NCBI GenBank assembly: GCA_016931175.1
Contig: JAFGFH010000023.1
Coordinates: 1-39,626, forward strand
Source of the DNA: Nanobdellota archaeon
Lineage (GTDB): Archaea > Nanobdellota > Nanobdellia > Tiddalikarchaeales > Tiddalikarchaeaceae
Direction of reading: 5' to 3'
Length of the DNA: 39,626 nucleotides
Every line of letters starts with the position of its first letter. Position 1 is the first letter of the stretch. Under the pieces are notes generated by a model. That model had not been told where the DNA came from. It ran no database searches and was given only the letters and a program-made list of their open reading frames with translations. Positions 31,711 through 39,385 of this stretch are shown here, piece after piece. Both the position numbers and the translations under genes were made by a program.

Positions 31711-32730
31711 TTAATGAATCAACCCAAACGCTCTTAGCTCTTCATCGCTCATGCCAGCGTTTCTCAAATCATCAGGGCTTACTCCAAGATTCAAATAGTC
31801 TTTTTTTACTAATCCTGGTGCGAGTCTTCCGAGCCTCAAGGCTTCAGCTACGACTTTGCTGGTTCTGTTCTCAACAGGTCTTGCCAGGTGCGGGACTCCT
31901 AAATTGTTGAAGAATGCATTCCTTCTCTCTTCCTTATTCATCCTCTTTTTTTCAACATTAACGACCTCTTTTAATGTTTTAATGCTTTCCTTGCTCTCAT
32001 TAACATTGTGCATTATTCTTTCCTGCACGTCAGGGTCTTTTTTATCATTAACGTCTTTATACAAGTTGTTTACATAATTAGCGTATTCTATTAACTGCTG
32101 GCGCGTCATCTTGTCAACGTTAGGCAGGAGAGGGTCGTGCTCTTTTATTGACTTTCTAAGTCTTTCGTCGCTATCCTCTGCTAAGGCTTCAAGCCCTTGC
32201 TTGAAGTTAAAATAGTTATAATAATGCATTAACTGCTGGCGCGTCATCCCGTCAAGATTAGGCAGGCGAGGATTGTATTTCTTTATTGAAGCTCTTAATT
32301 TATTATCACTCAAAGTTGCTGCTTCTGCAAACCCTTCATTAAAGATGTCATAATTACTGGACTGGGTTTGAAGTTCAAGGAACTTATCCAATGCTTCTAT
32401 TTTGCTCTTATAACGCTTTCTTCCCTTTGTTAAATCCTTTAATGCGTCAAAACAATTGTCAAGCTTTGAACTATTATAAATTCGTCTGAGTTCAGGAGCC
32501 ATGTTAAGATAAATACTCAGCCCCTTCTGCATTTTCTCATCTAATCTCCTAAATATTGTTTGAAGAACCTGGCCCTGCTCCTCATCACTTAATGCGTGGC
32601 CTAGTCTAGCCTCTTCAGCCGCAAGGCTTTGCTCATAGATTTTTTTTAAATTGAATAGTTTATCATCTGCTGCAAACTCTTTATCAAAATAAGTGCTTGA
32701 GTAATTTATGCAGTCCATTATTCTGCTCAT
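31711..32730 (-). CDS. 339-aa protein with tandem 46-residue repeats, unknown function
   Basis: From ATG 32730 (MSRIMDCINYSS). Helical and highly charged. Two adjacent 45-residue repeats, spaced 46 residues apart (about 131-175 and 177-221), share LR.SIK..(N/D)P.LPN.D.MTRQQL..Y.NY.N. The C-terminus has SPDDLRNAGMSDEELRAFGL, a short LR-AG type repeat. The frame runs to a TTG at 32778, but a TATA-like TTTAAA at 32757-32762 sits 29 bases before 32730, so I prefer the ATG. About 130 non-coding bases separate it from the 330-aa gene downstream. Confidence 0.55.
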   Translation of the reverse strand: MSRIMDCINYSSTYFDKEFAADDKLFNLKKIYEQSLAAEEARLGHALSDEEQGQVLQTIFRRLDEKMQKGLSIYLNMAPELRRIYNSSKLDNCFDALKDLTKGRKRYKSKIEALDKFLELQTQSSNYDIFNEGFAEAATLSDNKLRASIKKYNPRLPNLDGMTRQQLMHYYNYFNFKQGLEALAEDSDERLRKSIKEHDPLLPNVDKMTRQQLIEYANYVNNLYKDVNDKKDPDVQERIMHNVNESKESIKTLKEVVNVEKKRMNKEERRNAFFNNLGVPHLARPVENRTSKVVAEALRLGRLAPGLVKKDYLNLGVSPDDLRNAGMSDEELRAFGLIH

Positions 32731-32814
32731 ACGCTTTTTAAGCGATTTTTCTTCTTTTAAACCTTTCCCTAGTGACAAAGAAGTTTTTTAAATAAAATCA
32801 TTTTTCTACTAAAT

Positions 32815-33564
32815 ATGCTCAAAATAGTGGATGTTTTCATTCATAACTTATTGTCAAGAGTTTCTAATATAATCTCTGTCTGCGTCTTTGGAAGCAGGCA
32901 GTCAGAAAACGCTGAAGAGTCGAGTGATTTGGACATTTTAATCATTGTTGATGACACCTTTGACATTGACAAGGATTACACTACTGAGATTATTAAGAAG
33001 ATAAGCTACATGGTTAATCCTATAATTCACTGCCAAATCTTTTACTTGAAAGAGTTCTGGAAATACATAAGCACTGGCAGCCCAATCACTTTTACCATAT
33101 TAAGGGATTCCACTATCTATTATGATACTGGCTTCTTTGACGCTTTGCAGAAGCTCGTTAGGAGCGGGACGATTAAGCCTAAGACTGAAGCAGTTGAGAG
33201 GCAATTGACTATTGCAAAACAATTGATGAAGATTACTTACCACAGCGTTAACAAGGGATTGATTCAGAACTTGGAGGGTGCTATTGTTAGCAGCACTCAG
33301 AGTCTGCTAATGGAGATGGGTATTGAACCTCCTGCTCCTAAAGAGGTTCCTTTGTTTATTAAGAAGTATTTGGTTGAGAGGGAGATATTAAGCGATGAGT
33401 ATTACGTTATTGCCAGAAAGGTTATTCAGACGTATAAGGATATTGAGCATAATGTCAAGCCTGCTCTTAGCGGGAAGATATTGCAGGAATTGTATAATGA
33501 TACTAACAAGTTTGTTATGAAGGTTGAAGAGATATTATCAAATATTACTAAGAGAAAGGTTTAA
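32815..33564 (+). CDS. Nucleotidyltransferase with C-terminal helical (HEPN-like) domain, paralogue B
   Basis: 249 aa. Core motif ISVCVFGSRQSENAEESSDL then DILI: G26-S27 and D38/D40. A third catalytic acid in the HCQIFYLKEFW strand is not evident. Then ILRDSTIYYDTGFFDALQKL and a helical C-terminal half with SSTQSLLMEMGIEPPAPKEV and YKDIEH. Paralogue of the protein at 29801. Divergent from the 339-aa repeat protein, sharing a TATA-like TTTTTTAAATA (32784-32794) that lies 26 bases before this ATG. Not a CCA-adding enzyme: far too short and without that family's tRNA-binding parts. Confidence 0.72.
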   Translation: MLKIVDVFIHNLLSRVSNIISVCVFGSRQSENAEESSDLDILIIVDDTFDIDKDYTTEIIKKISYMVNPIIHCQIFYLKEFWKYISTGSPITFTILRDSTIYYDTGFFDALQKLVRSGTIKPKTEAVERQLTIAKQLMKITYHSVNKGLIQNLEGAIVSSTQSLLMEMGIEPPAPKEVPLFIKKYLVEREILSDEYYVIARKVIQTYKDIEHNVKPALSGKILQELYNDTNKFVMKVEEILSNITKRKV

Positions 33565-33589
33565 ATACGCATTTTTTAAATGATTTAGT

Positions 33590-34108
33590 ATGACCTTTGA
33601 AAAGTCAACTAAGAGCCGTTCTGTGTGCTTGAACTGTTCAAGAAGTTACACATTTAGAATAAGCGAAACAGAAATTAAAGCAGATATTTATGTCAAAGGG
33701 CTGGGAGTTTACATCTTAAACCAGTGCGACAATTCTGACTGCAATGCGTTAATGCTTATTCACACTTTTATTGAAGACGGCGCCAGGAGCTGGTCATTAG
33801 TTTACGGAGTAACTCCTAGTTTTCACAAAAACTTCCCTAAGATTGAAGTACTGCCTTTAATGGAGACGTGCGGACTTGAGGACTTGTGCGAGTTGAAGAA
33901 CCTGCCTGAGAACCAGGTTAAGAAATTAAAAATTCATCCTGTAAAGTTTAATCTCAAAAAACCCAGCCATCAAATGCTTATGAGTGTAATAGATTATAAC
34001 GAAGATAATAATGAATTAAAAGCTTACCAGTACACTAATAATATTGCCGTATTCCCTCAAATTATAACCCCTTTAATGCAGAGCTTCAACCAGTTCATAA
34101 ATGCGTAA
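33590..34108 (+). CDS. Unknown 172-aa protein with N-terminal zinc-finger-like cysteines
   Basis: Not recognised. C13-x2-C16 and C46-x4-C51 (VCLNCSRSYTF; QCDNSDCNAL) look like a small zinc site. The remainder is alpha/beta with two more Cys in METCGLEDLCEL. No membrane segment. TATA-like GTTTAAATAC lies about 27 bases upstream, overlapping the end of paralogue B. It resembles generic DUF4145-type modules in having an N-terminal zinc ribbon, but the rest does not let me assign that. Confidence 0.5.
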   Translation: MTFEKSTKSRSVCLNCSRSYTFRISETEIKADIYVKGLGVYILNQCDNSDCNALMLIHTFIEDGARSWSLVYGVTPSFHKNFPKIEVLPLMETCGLEDLCELKNLPENQVKKLKIHPVKFNLKKPSHQMLMSVIDYNEDNNELKAYQYTNNIAVFPQIITPLMQSFNQFINA

Positions 34109-34141
34109 GGTTTAAAAACAGAAAATTCTCAGAAATAGTAT

Positions 34142-34177
34142 ATGACTAACAAGTGTGATTGTCTTCACAAAGAGTAA
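34142..34177 (+). other. Mini-ORF 1 (11 codons) in the leader
   Basis: Reads MTNKCDCLHKE. Its ATG is 28 bases after the TATA-like TTTAAAAAC, the standard leaderless distance in this window, so it would be the first codons of the transcript. It shares Cys-Leu-His and the bases TGTCTTCAC with mini-ORF 2. Confidence 0.35.
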
Positions 34178-34277
34178 TAGTTTCTTCGTTAGTAAATGCT
34201 TTAAAAGTGATTCACCCCATTACTAGTTTTAGCTCACGCTCATTCTTTACTAAAAAGATTGAGAGAGGTGGTAATAA

Positions 34278-34313
34278 ATGAATAAAACAAAAGTAGGCGA
34301 GTGTCTTCACTGA
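34278..34313 (+). other. Mini-ORF 2 (11 codons) just before the GNAT gene
   Basis: Reads MNKTKVGECLH and ends 7 bases before the GNAT GTG. It has the best Shine-Dalgarno-like site of the region (GAGAGGTGG, 7 bases before the ATG). It is out of frame with GNAT. It could be a leader peptide coupled to GNAT translation. Confidence 0.4.
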
Positions 34314-34320
34314 TATTAAT

Positions 34321-35046
34321 GTGAGGGCATTCGATTCTGAAAAAGATGGATGGAGTCTTAAAAATATCTACCGCAGCGCATTTGCGGAAGAACCGTGGGG
34401 GGAATTCAAAAAATGCTGCAAATGCGGGAAAAGGTATGGTAAGGATGATGTAGAAGAGATTGTATCTTATGGCAGGTTTGGTGAAAAAAGTACAGCATAC
34501 ACTACAAAAAGCAGGAGATGCGAAAACAATGAGTGCATGACAGATATGCGGCCAATCGATCCAGAATGCATAGATACTCCCTTATATACGTCGAAAAATC
34601 TTGTCGACTTCTGGTCTAATGAAGACATAGATGGAGACTTAGAGTTTGCCTTATCACAATCTAATACAATTGTATTAGTAGCAGAGAGCGGCGGAGAATT
34701 GTTAGGATTCACTTGGGGTTATAAAATGCCTGAAAAACCTTTTCTTCAAGGAAAGGTAAACAAAGATAGTTTTTACATAGATGAGGTAGCTGTTAGGGGA
34801 GACAAGAGAAGAGTTGGAGTAGGAACAGCGTTATGTAAGGAACTGTTAAAAAGAATTGAAGCTATGGAAATATCAGATGTTGTGCTTAGGACTGATGAAA
34901 GAAACACAGCTTCCATGGGGTTGTATGAAAAGTTTGGTTTCAAACCAATAATTGATGAAAAAGATCCTAGGGGTTTTATTTATGACCCTTCCATGGGTTT
35001 AGAAAATAGGATTTATTTAAGAAAGGAATTGGATGAAAGAGAATGA
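34321..35046 (+). CDS. GNAT N-acetyltransferase with inserted zinc-binding segment
   Basis: 241 aa from GTG 34321. N-terminal YRSAFAEEPWGE and the acetyl-CoA loop RRVGVGTALCKELL (about 163-176), then RTDERNTASMGLYEKFGF, are GNAT features. Between residues 30 and 75 a Cys-rich insert (KCCKCGK ... RCENNEC) probably binds zinc. The substrate is unknown. The GTG start follows mini-ORF 2 closely; an ATG two bases earlier is followed directly by a stop. It overlaps the M20 gene by ATGA (35043-35046), which suggests that acetylation and deacylation are paired. Confidence 0.8.
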   Translation: MRAFDSEKDGWSLKNIYRSAFAEEPWGEFKKCCKCGKRYGKDDVEEIVSYGRFGEKSTAYTTKSRRCENNECMTDMRPIDPECIDTPLYTSKNLVDFWSNEDIDGDLEFALSQSNTIVLVAESGGELLGFTWGYKMPEKPFLQGKVNKDSFYIDEVAVRGDKRRVGVGTALCKELLKRIEAMEISDVVLRTDERNTASMGLYEKFGFKPIIDEKDPRGFIYDPSMGLENRIYLRKELDERE

Positions 35047-36032
35047 TGGTTGTTAAACTAGCAAGGGATCTGTTAAAGATCCCTTCCCCTTCAGGGGAAG
35101 AGAAAAAATTAGGAGAGTTCTTAGTTAAGAGGCTTGAAAAGAATTTTGTAGTTAAGACTCAAAAGGTTGGTGACAGATTCAATGTTCTGGCCACAATAGG
35201 AACACCTAACCTCTTATTAACAACTCACTTAGATACTGTGCCGGAGCAGTTAAGATTGCGAGAGGACGGTAAGTGGTTATACGGGCGCGGCGCTTGTGAT
35301 GCAAAGGGTATAATAGCTTCAATGATAGTTGCTGCTGAAAAAGCAGTTAAGGCGGGTTTGAAAGATTTTGGTCTATTATTTGATGTGAGCGAAGAGAGTG
35401 ATTTTTCAGGGATAAATAAGGCATTAAAAATCGTTAATCCAAAATTCGTTATAGTTGGGGAACCAACCAATTTCAGAATAGTTAAAGGACAAAAAGGGTT
35501 GCTTGGAATCAAAATTCAATGCTTAGGAAAGTCTGCTCCTGGTTCTACTCCAAAAAAAGGAATCTCAGCGATTAATAAAATACTTAATCTCCTTAGTAAG
35601 ATTAATAGTATTAAATTACCTAATGAAAAATTCTTAGGAGAGACAACATTGAATATTGGAAAGATTAAAGGGGGTTCTGCAGCGAACGTTGTTGCAGACT
35701 ACGCAGAAGCAATTATAGAATTAAGAACTACTAAACCTAACAAAGAGGTATTAAACTTAATTTATAAGTATCTGCCAGAGAAGAATGTAAATGTTGAATA
35801 CAGCTTTGAACCAGTAAAGGTAAAAGAGATTGATTGGGTTAAAGAATTCAAGCTTAAAGAGATAGTAGTGCCTTATTTTACTGAAATGTATTTCTGGACG
35901 AAGAAGGCGAAAGCAATAGTCTTTGGTCCTGGAGAGTATAAGTATGCACACTCTAGCAATGAACGAATTAGAAAGTCTGATTTAATAAAAGGTTCCGAAA
36001 TCTACTTTAAGATGATTAAAAGATTTGCCTGA
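35043..36032 (+). CDS. M20 family metallo-deacylase (ArgE/DapE/LysK-like)
   Basis: 329 aa. Metal ligands are visible: THLDTVP (H62), GRGACDAKG (D86), SEES (E117/E118), VGEPTN (E140) and AHSSNERI (H303). Family enzymes remove acyl groups from amino acids such as N-acetyl-ornithine or N-acetyl-lysine. In the dimerisation lid, where homologues have a His that enters the partner's active site (GKSAHxS), this protein has GKSAPGSTP with Pro166. The lid is also short. Coupled to the GNAT by ATGA. No other Arg or Lys biosynthesis genes are seen nearby. Confidence 0.85.
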   Translation: MMVVKLARDLLKIPSPSGEEKKLGEFLVKRLEKNFVVKTQKVGDRFNVLATIGTPNLLLTTHLDTVPEQLRLREDGKWLYGRGACDAKGIIASMIVAAEKAVKAGLKDFGLLFDVSEESDFSGINKALKIVNPKFVIVGEPTNFRIVKGQKGLLGIKIQCLGKSAPGSTPKKGISAINKILNLLSKINSIKLPNEKFLGETTLNIGKIKGGSAANVVADYAEAIIELRTTKPNKEVLNLIYKYLPEKNVNVEYSFEPVKVKEIDWVKEFKLKEIVVPYFTEMYFWTKKAKAIVFGPGEYKYAHSSNERIRKSDLIKGSEIYFKMIKRFA

Positions 36033-36067
36033 ATGAATAAAAATTTTTATTTTTGTTAAAGATAAAC

Positions 36068-36076
36068 TTTATAAAC
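36068..36076 (+). promoter_or_regulatory. TATA box of rpl35ae
   Basis: TTTATAAAC centred 31 bases before the ATG at 36103; same nonamer as at 5169 and 36380. Confidence 0.6.
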
Positions 36077-36102
36077 CACTCTTTTCTTAGGATTGTTACA
36101 TC

Positions 36103-36348
36103 ATGAATGGTATTATTACTAGTTATAGGAGAGGAAGAGGCACTCAGAAGGGCAACCAGATGATAGTCATGCCAGAAAATGCTGCAAAGGCAAAGGAATT
36201 AATCGGCAAGAAGGTAATCTTTAAGACAAAGACTAAAGAGATAACAGGCAAAGTGACTGCACTGCACGGCAGCAAGGGAGCTGTGAGAGTCTTGTTTGAA
36301 AAAGGAATGCCCGGGCAAAGCCTGCTCACAAAGGTTAGTATTGAATAA
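36103..36348 (+). CDS. rpl35ae: 50S ribosomal protein L35Ae
   Basis: 81 aa. Small beta-barrel protein; recognised by ITSYRRGRGTQKGNQMIV, AKELIGKKVIFKT, KVTALHGSKGAVRVLFEKGM and PGQSLLTKVSI. Length and end are typical. It stands alone with its own TATA box and is not part of a ribosomal operon. It is an archaeal/eukaryotic protein without a bacterial counterpart. Confidence 0.93.
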   Translation: MNGIITSYRRGRGTQKGNQMIVMPENAAKAKELIGKKVIFKTKTKEITGKVTALHGSKGAVRVLFEKGMPGQSLLTKVSIE

Positions 36349-36379
36349 TTCTATTTTGTTACTATCTAGTGACGAAACA

Positions 36380-36388
36380 TTTATAAAC
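36380..36388 (+). promoter_or_regulatory. TATA box of the MoxR gene
   Basis: TTTATAAAC centred 27 bases before ATG 36411. It lies only about 10 bases from a TTG at 36393, which rules out that longer start for a transcript from this promoter. Confidence 0.6.
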
Positions 36389-36410
36389 TAATTTGTCTCA
36401 AGAAAAATGG

Positions 36411-37934
36411 ATGAATGAGGCTTTGAGGCAGAAGGTAATCAATGCTATTGATTACTTGGGAAAATCTTTCTACATAAACCAAGATAATACTAGACTCCAT
36501 TATAAGATGGGCGGGGAAGATAAAAAAATGAGAACACCTGATGTTTCATTAATGTCAGTGCTGACTTACTTGTCAAATGGTAAGCAGTTAATCACTGGAA
36601 CTTATGGAGCTGGAAAAACAACGATTTCTGAAGCAATCTCAAGCATTTTTAACTCAATACCTTTAGAAATAGTTTCTGAAGGATTATTAAGGTGCAACCC
36701 TCAATTGACTGAGGAAAAAATGATTGGAAGGCCTGATTTAGGAATGCTTCAGCAAGGTATAGAGAAGGTTGTATGGAGCTACTTCACATTAATGCCTACT
36801 AATCTTATTGACGAATTCAACAGGATGGGTGCAGACAAGCAAATATTATTATTAGACTCTATTGACAGGGGCAATTTCAAATACTTAAACGATATGATTA
36901 AAAAGAACGGGGCAACTTATGCTACAAAAAACGAAATAGACGGAGGAAACACTGAACTTTTGCCCCCAATACTTGACAGGTTCAGCGTAGAAGTCGAAGT
37001 TGTTCCAGCAGTCGGCTACACTAAGTTAATAAATGGCGAGAAAAAAATCTTGTCAAACAAAGAAATAGCTGAAAAAATTATGGAAACAAATGAGGCAAAA
37101 AATTCTCTTGAAAAAATCATGAAAGAAAATGAAACAAAAATTATGAAAGAAGAGATTAATAAATCAATGGAAAAAGGCAACAATTTTGACAAAGAAGATG
37201 TGCGCAAACTTAATGAAATGAAAAGTTCTTTCAAGGAAAATTTATCAACACTTAATGAAGTTTATGAAGAAGACATTTTAAGCTTGCAGAATGAATTTCA
37301 AGAAAAAACTAAAGGATTAACTTTTAATGGTAATGAAAAAGAAGAAATGTTTGAAGACATTAAAAAAATCCATTTTGACGAAGACGCAGCCCAATTCTTA
37401 GAATACGTTTTCGCAGAGGCTAATTTTGACCCTGAGAACGGCTATAAAGGACAGCCAATAAATACTCAAAAGAATCACTCAATTAATTATTTAATGGCTA
37501 AATTAAAGGAAGACTCTTCATTAAGCATGAGATGGATTAATTCAATGATTAATTACTCAAAATCATTATCATGGCTAAAAGGAGAAGAAAAAGTAACTCT
37601 TGAAACGATTAAATACGTTTTGCCATACACTTTAATGAATAAGCTAAAAAGCACTGTAGATAATGACAGAAAACCATTAGAAACTAATAAGACCTCTTAC
37701 GCAAAAAAAGTATCTAAAGAAATATGTGACAGGTTTTTGGATGACTCAAAATACTTACCTGGTTTTAGTTCATTAATTGGCAAAATTCATGAGTGTATTG
37801 CACAAGGAGATGATAAAAATACTAGAAAAGCTCTTAATGCTATTAGGGATTGGAGTGAAAGCGAGCACCCGATTTTTGAATTCTTTAAAAAATCGGCTGA
37901 AAAAGAAGTAGATGGGGAGTATTATAATGCATGA
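36411..37934 (+). CDS. MoxR-type AAA+ ATPase
   Basis: 507 aa from ATG 36411. Walker A GTYGAGKTT (about 63-71), Walker B NLIDEFNR (D134/E135), and LLPPILDRFSVEVEV as sensor 1/arginine-finger region place it with MoxR ATPases, which remodel or activate partner proteins that carry VWA domains. Unusual is a Lys/Glu-rich coiled-coil insertion of about 100 residues (about 220-320) in the middle of the small domain. It overlaps the HEXXH-VWA gene by ATGA (37931-37934), so the two very likely work together. Confidence 0.85.
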   Translation: MNEALRQKVINAIDYLGKSFYINQDNTRLHYKMGGEDKKMRTPDVSLMSVLTYLSNGKQLITGTYGAGKTTISEAISSIFNSIPLEIVSEGLLRCNPQLTEEKMIGRPDLGMLQQGIEKVVWSYFTLMPTNLIDEFNRMGADKQILLLDSIDRGNFKYLNDMIKKNGATYATKNEIDGGNTELLPPILDRFSVEVEVVPAVGYTKLINGEKKILSNKEIAEKIMETNEAKNSLEKIMKENETKIMKEEINKSMEKGNNFDKEDVRKLNEMKSSFKENLSTLNEVYEEDILSLQNEFQEKTKGLTFNGNEKEEMFEDIKKIHFDEDAAQFLEYVFAEANFDPENGYKGQPINTQKNHSINYLMAKLKEDSSLSMRWINSMINYSKSLSWLKGEEKVTLETIKYVLPYTLMNKLKSTVDNDRKPLETNKTSYAKKVSKEICDRFLDDSKYLPGFSSLIGKIHECIAQGDDKNTRKALNAIRDWSESEHPIFEFFKKSAEKEVDGEYYNA

Positions 37935-39379
37935 ACTCGCTTTCTTTTGCCTTATTGAATGAATGTTTTAGAAGACTTAAAGGCTCGCTTGCTTTAAATA
38001 CTGTAAGATTTGATGAAGGCAGCGAAACTGCAGATATTAATTGCAAGAATTGGAGTATTAGTGTCGGGCCTGGCTTTGTTTACGAATTATTAGGTAAGGG
38101 TTTAAGTGAAGAGGAAGTTTATGAAGGTTTACTGGTTCATGAAATCGGGCATTTTAGGCACCACCCTTTTAATTTAGAAACTCATTTGTTAGAGATTGAT
38201 GCTTTAATGAGAAATAATTGTCCTTTAGGTTTTAAGGGATTATATGATGATTTTATGTGCAATTCAAGGATTATTCTTGAAAAAAAGGAGGCAAGATTAA
38301 GCAAAATTTATAGTGTTCTTGAGGCTAGTGGAGTTCTTGGAACTCTTAATGGTTTTTATAATTACTTAAGCAGGGATTACGGAGGCGACAGGATTTTTTC
38401 TGATAAAAAATTGACTCCAGTTCAGGCTGAAAAGATTGAAAGGCTTAAAGAAATTAATATTAAGTGCGCACGCAGTCTTCACCCTTTATACTTAATTGAT
38501 TTCTATAATATATTTAAGGATGATGATGTCAAAGATGAATCTTTAAATGATTTATTAGATGATTTGGGTGAACAGTATGGGGAGGATAAAGTTGTTGAAA
38601 CTGTTAAGAGGTTGATAGATGAGGGCAAGATTAATGGAAAAGAAGCAGGTAAGTATTGTAAAGCTTTGAATATTCATGAATTTGGTAATTTTGAGAAGCA
38701 TGTTGAAGAGTCTAGGAAGTATTCAATAAGTGTTCAAAAATTGAGAAGAACGGGTTTGAAGTTTAGTTCTCCTTTCTGTCCTGTAAAAGCGGGTGTTGAG
38801 GATTTGAGCAATTATGATCCTTTTAATAGTTTTGCCAGCGGTGGCAAGGCTGTGCCGGGATTATCTTATTATTGGATTAGTAAAGAGGATGGTTTTTTGG
38901 AGGAGTTTTCTACTTTGAATGATTTGGTTTTAATGGTTGACAGCAGCGGGAGCATGACTAATCCTAATAGTGGTGTTTCTTCTGCTGTTGTTTCAGCCAT
39001 GACTGTTGCGGGTTATTATATTGCTAATGATAGGAGTGTGGCTGTTGTTAATTTTTCAAATAATACTTTTGTCAGTGGTTTTTCTAAGAACAAGGATGAA
39101 GTTTTTCGTGAAATTTTTAAGTATCAAGGGGGTGGAACTACTCTTAATGTTGATAGTATTAATCTGGATTTTAAGGACAGGGATGTTTTAATAATTACTG
39201 ATGAAGAGATAAGTAATTTTGATGAAACTATTAGTTTTTTAAGTTCGAAAAAGTCTGATGAGAACCACGTTTACATTATAAGCATTCAGGGAAGTAATTC
39301 TGAAGATGCAACAAGTGGTATTCGCAGAATAAAATTGCAAGACCCAAAAGATATTCCAAAAATAGTAATAGGTGAATAA
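37931..39379 (+). CDS. Metallopeptidase-like (HEXXH) and VWA domain protein, DUF2201-like
   Basis: 482 aa. The N-terminal domain has LLVHEIGHFRHHP (H70, E71, H74) and YDDFMCN (D107-x3-N111), the HExxH plus DxxxN pattern of DUF2201-type VWA proteins. The C-terminal VWA domain (about 330-480) has a complete MIDAS: DSSGS (337-341), T403/T404 in GGGTTL and D424 in IITDEE. The middle (150-270) is helical. DUF2201 proteins are typical partners of MoxR ATPases, and this gene is translationally coupled to one. No signal peptide. Codon use shifts to more T-ending codons than in the MoxR gene. Confidence 0.82.
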   Translation: MNSLSFALLNECFRRLKGSLALNTVRFDEGSETADINCKNWSISVGPGFVYELLGKGLSEEEVYEGLLVHEIGHFRHHPFNLETHLLEIDALMRNNCPLGFKGLYDDFMCNSRIILEKKEARLSKIYSVLEASGVLGTLNGFYNYLSRDYGGDRIFSDKKLTPVQAEKIERLKEINIKCARSLHPLYLIDFYNIFKDDDVKDESLNDLLDDLGEQYGEDKVVETVKRLIDEGKINGKEAGKYCKALNIHEFGNFEKHVEESRKYSISVQKLRRTGLKFSSPFCPVKAGVEDLSNYDPFNSFASGGKAVPGLSYYWISKEDGFLEEFSTLNDLVLMVDSSGSMTNPNSGVSSAVVSAMTVAGYYIANDRSVAVVNFSNNTFVSGFSKNKDEVFREIFKYQGGGTTLNVDSINLDFKDRDVLIITDEEISNFDETISFLSSKKSDENHVYIISIQGSNSEDATSGIRRIKLQDPKDIPKIVIGE

Positions 39380-39385
39380 AAAAAA

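Larger units (their letters stand above)
34111..34320 (+). promoter_or_regulatory. Promoter and structured leader before the GNAT-M20 operon
   Basis: TATA-like TTTAAAAAC at 34111-34119. Downstream, TTAGTAAATG (34189-34198) can pair either with CATTACTA (34218-34225) or with CATTCTTTACTAA (34241-34253), two mutually exclusive hairpins. A strong Shine-Dalgarno-like GAGAGGTGG (34263-34271) follows. Two mini-ORFs lie inside. This is unlike the leaderless promoters elsewhere here. Whether it regulates is inference. Confidence 0.45.

Noticed and set aside
29801-33564. CCA-adding tRNA nucleotidyltransferase
   Set aside because: Proteins of about 250 residues without the tRNA-binding domains of archaeal CCA enzymes; the C-terminal half is a simple helical domain.
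34278-34330. Mini-ORF 2 as a frameshifted true start of the GNAT gene
   Set aside because: The mini-ORF ends in a clean stop before the GTG and joining the frames adds no GNAT-like sequence, so a leader peptide is the simpler reading.
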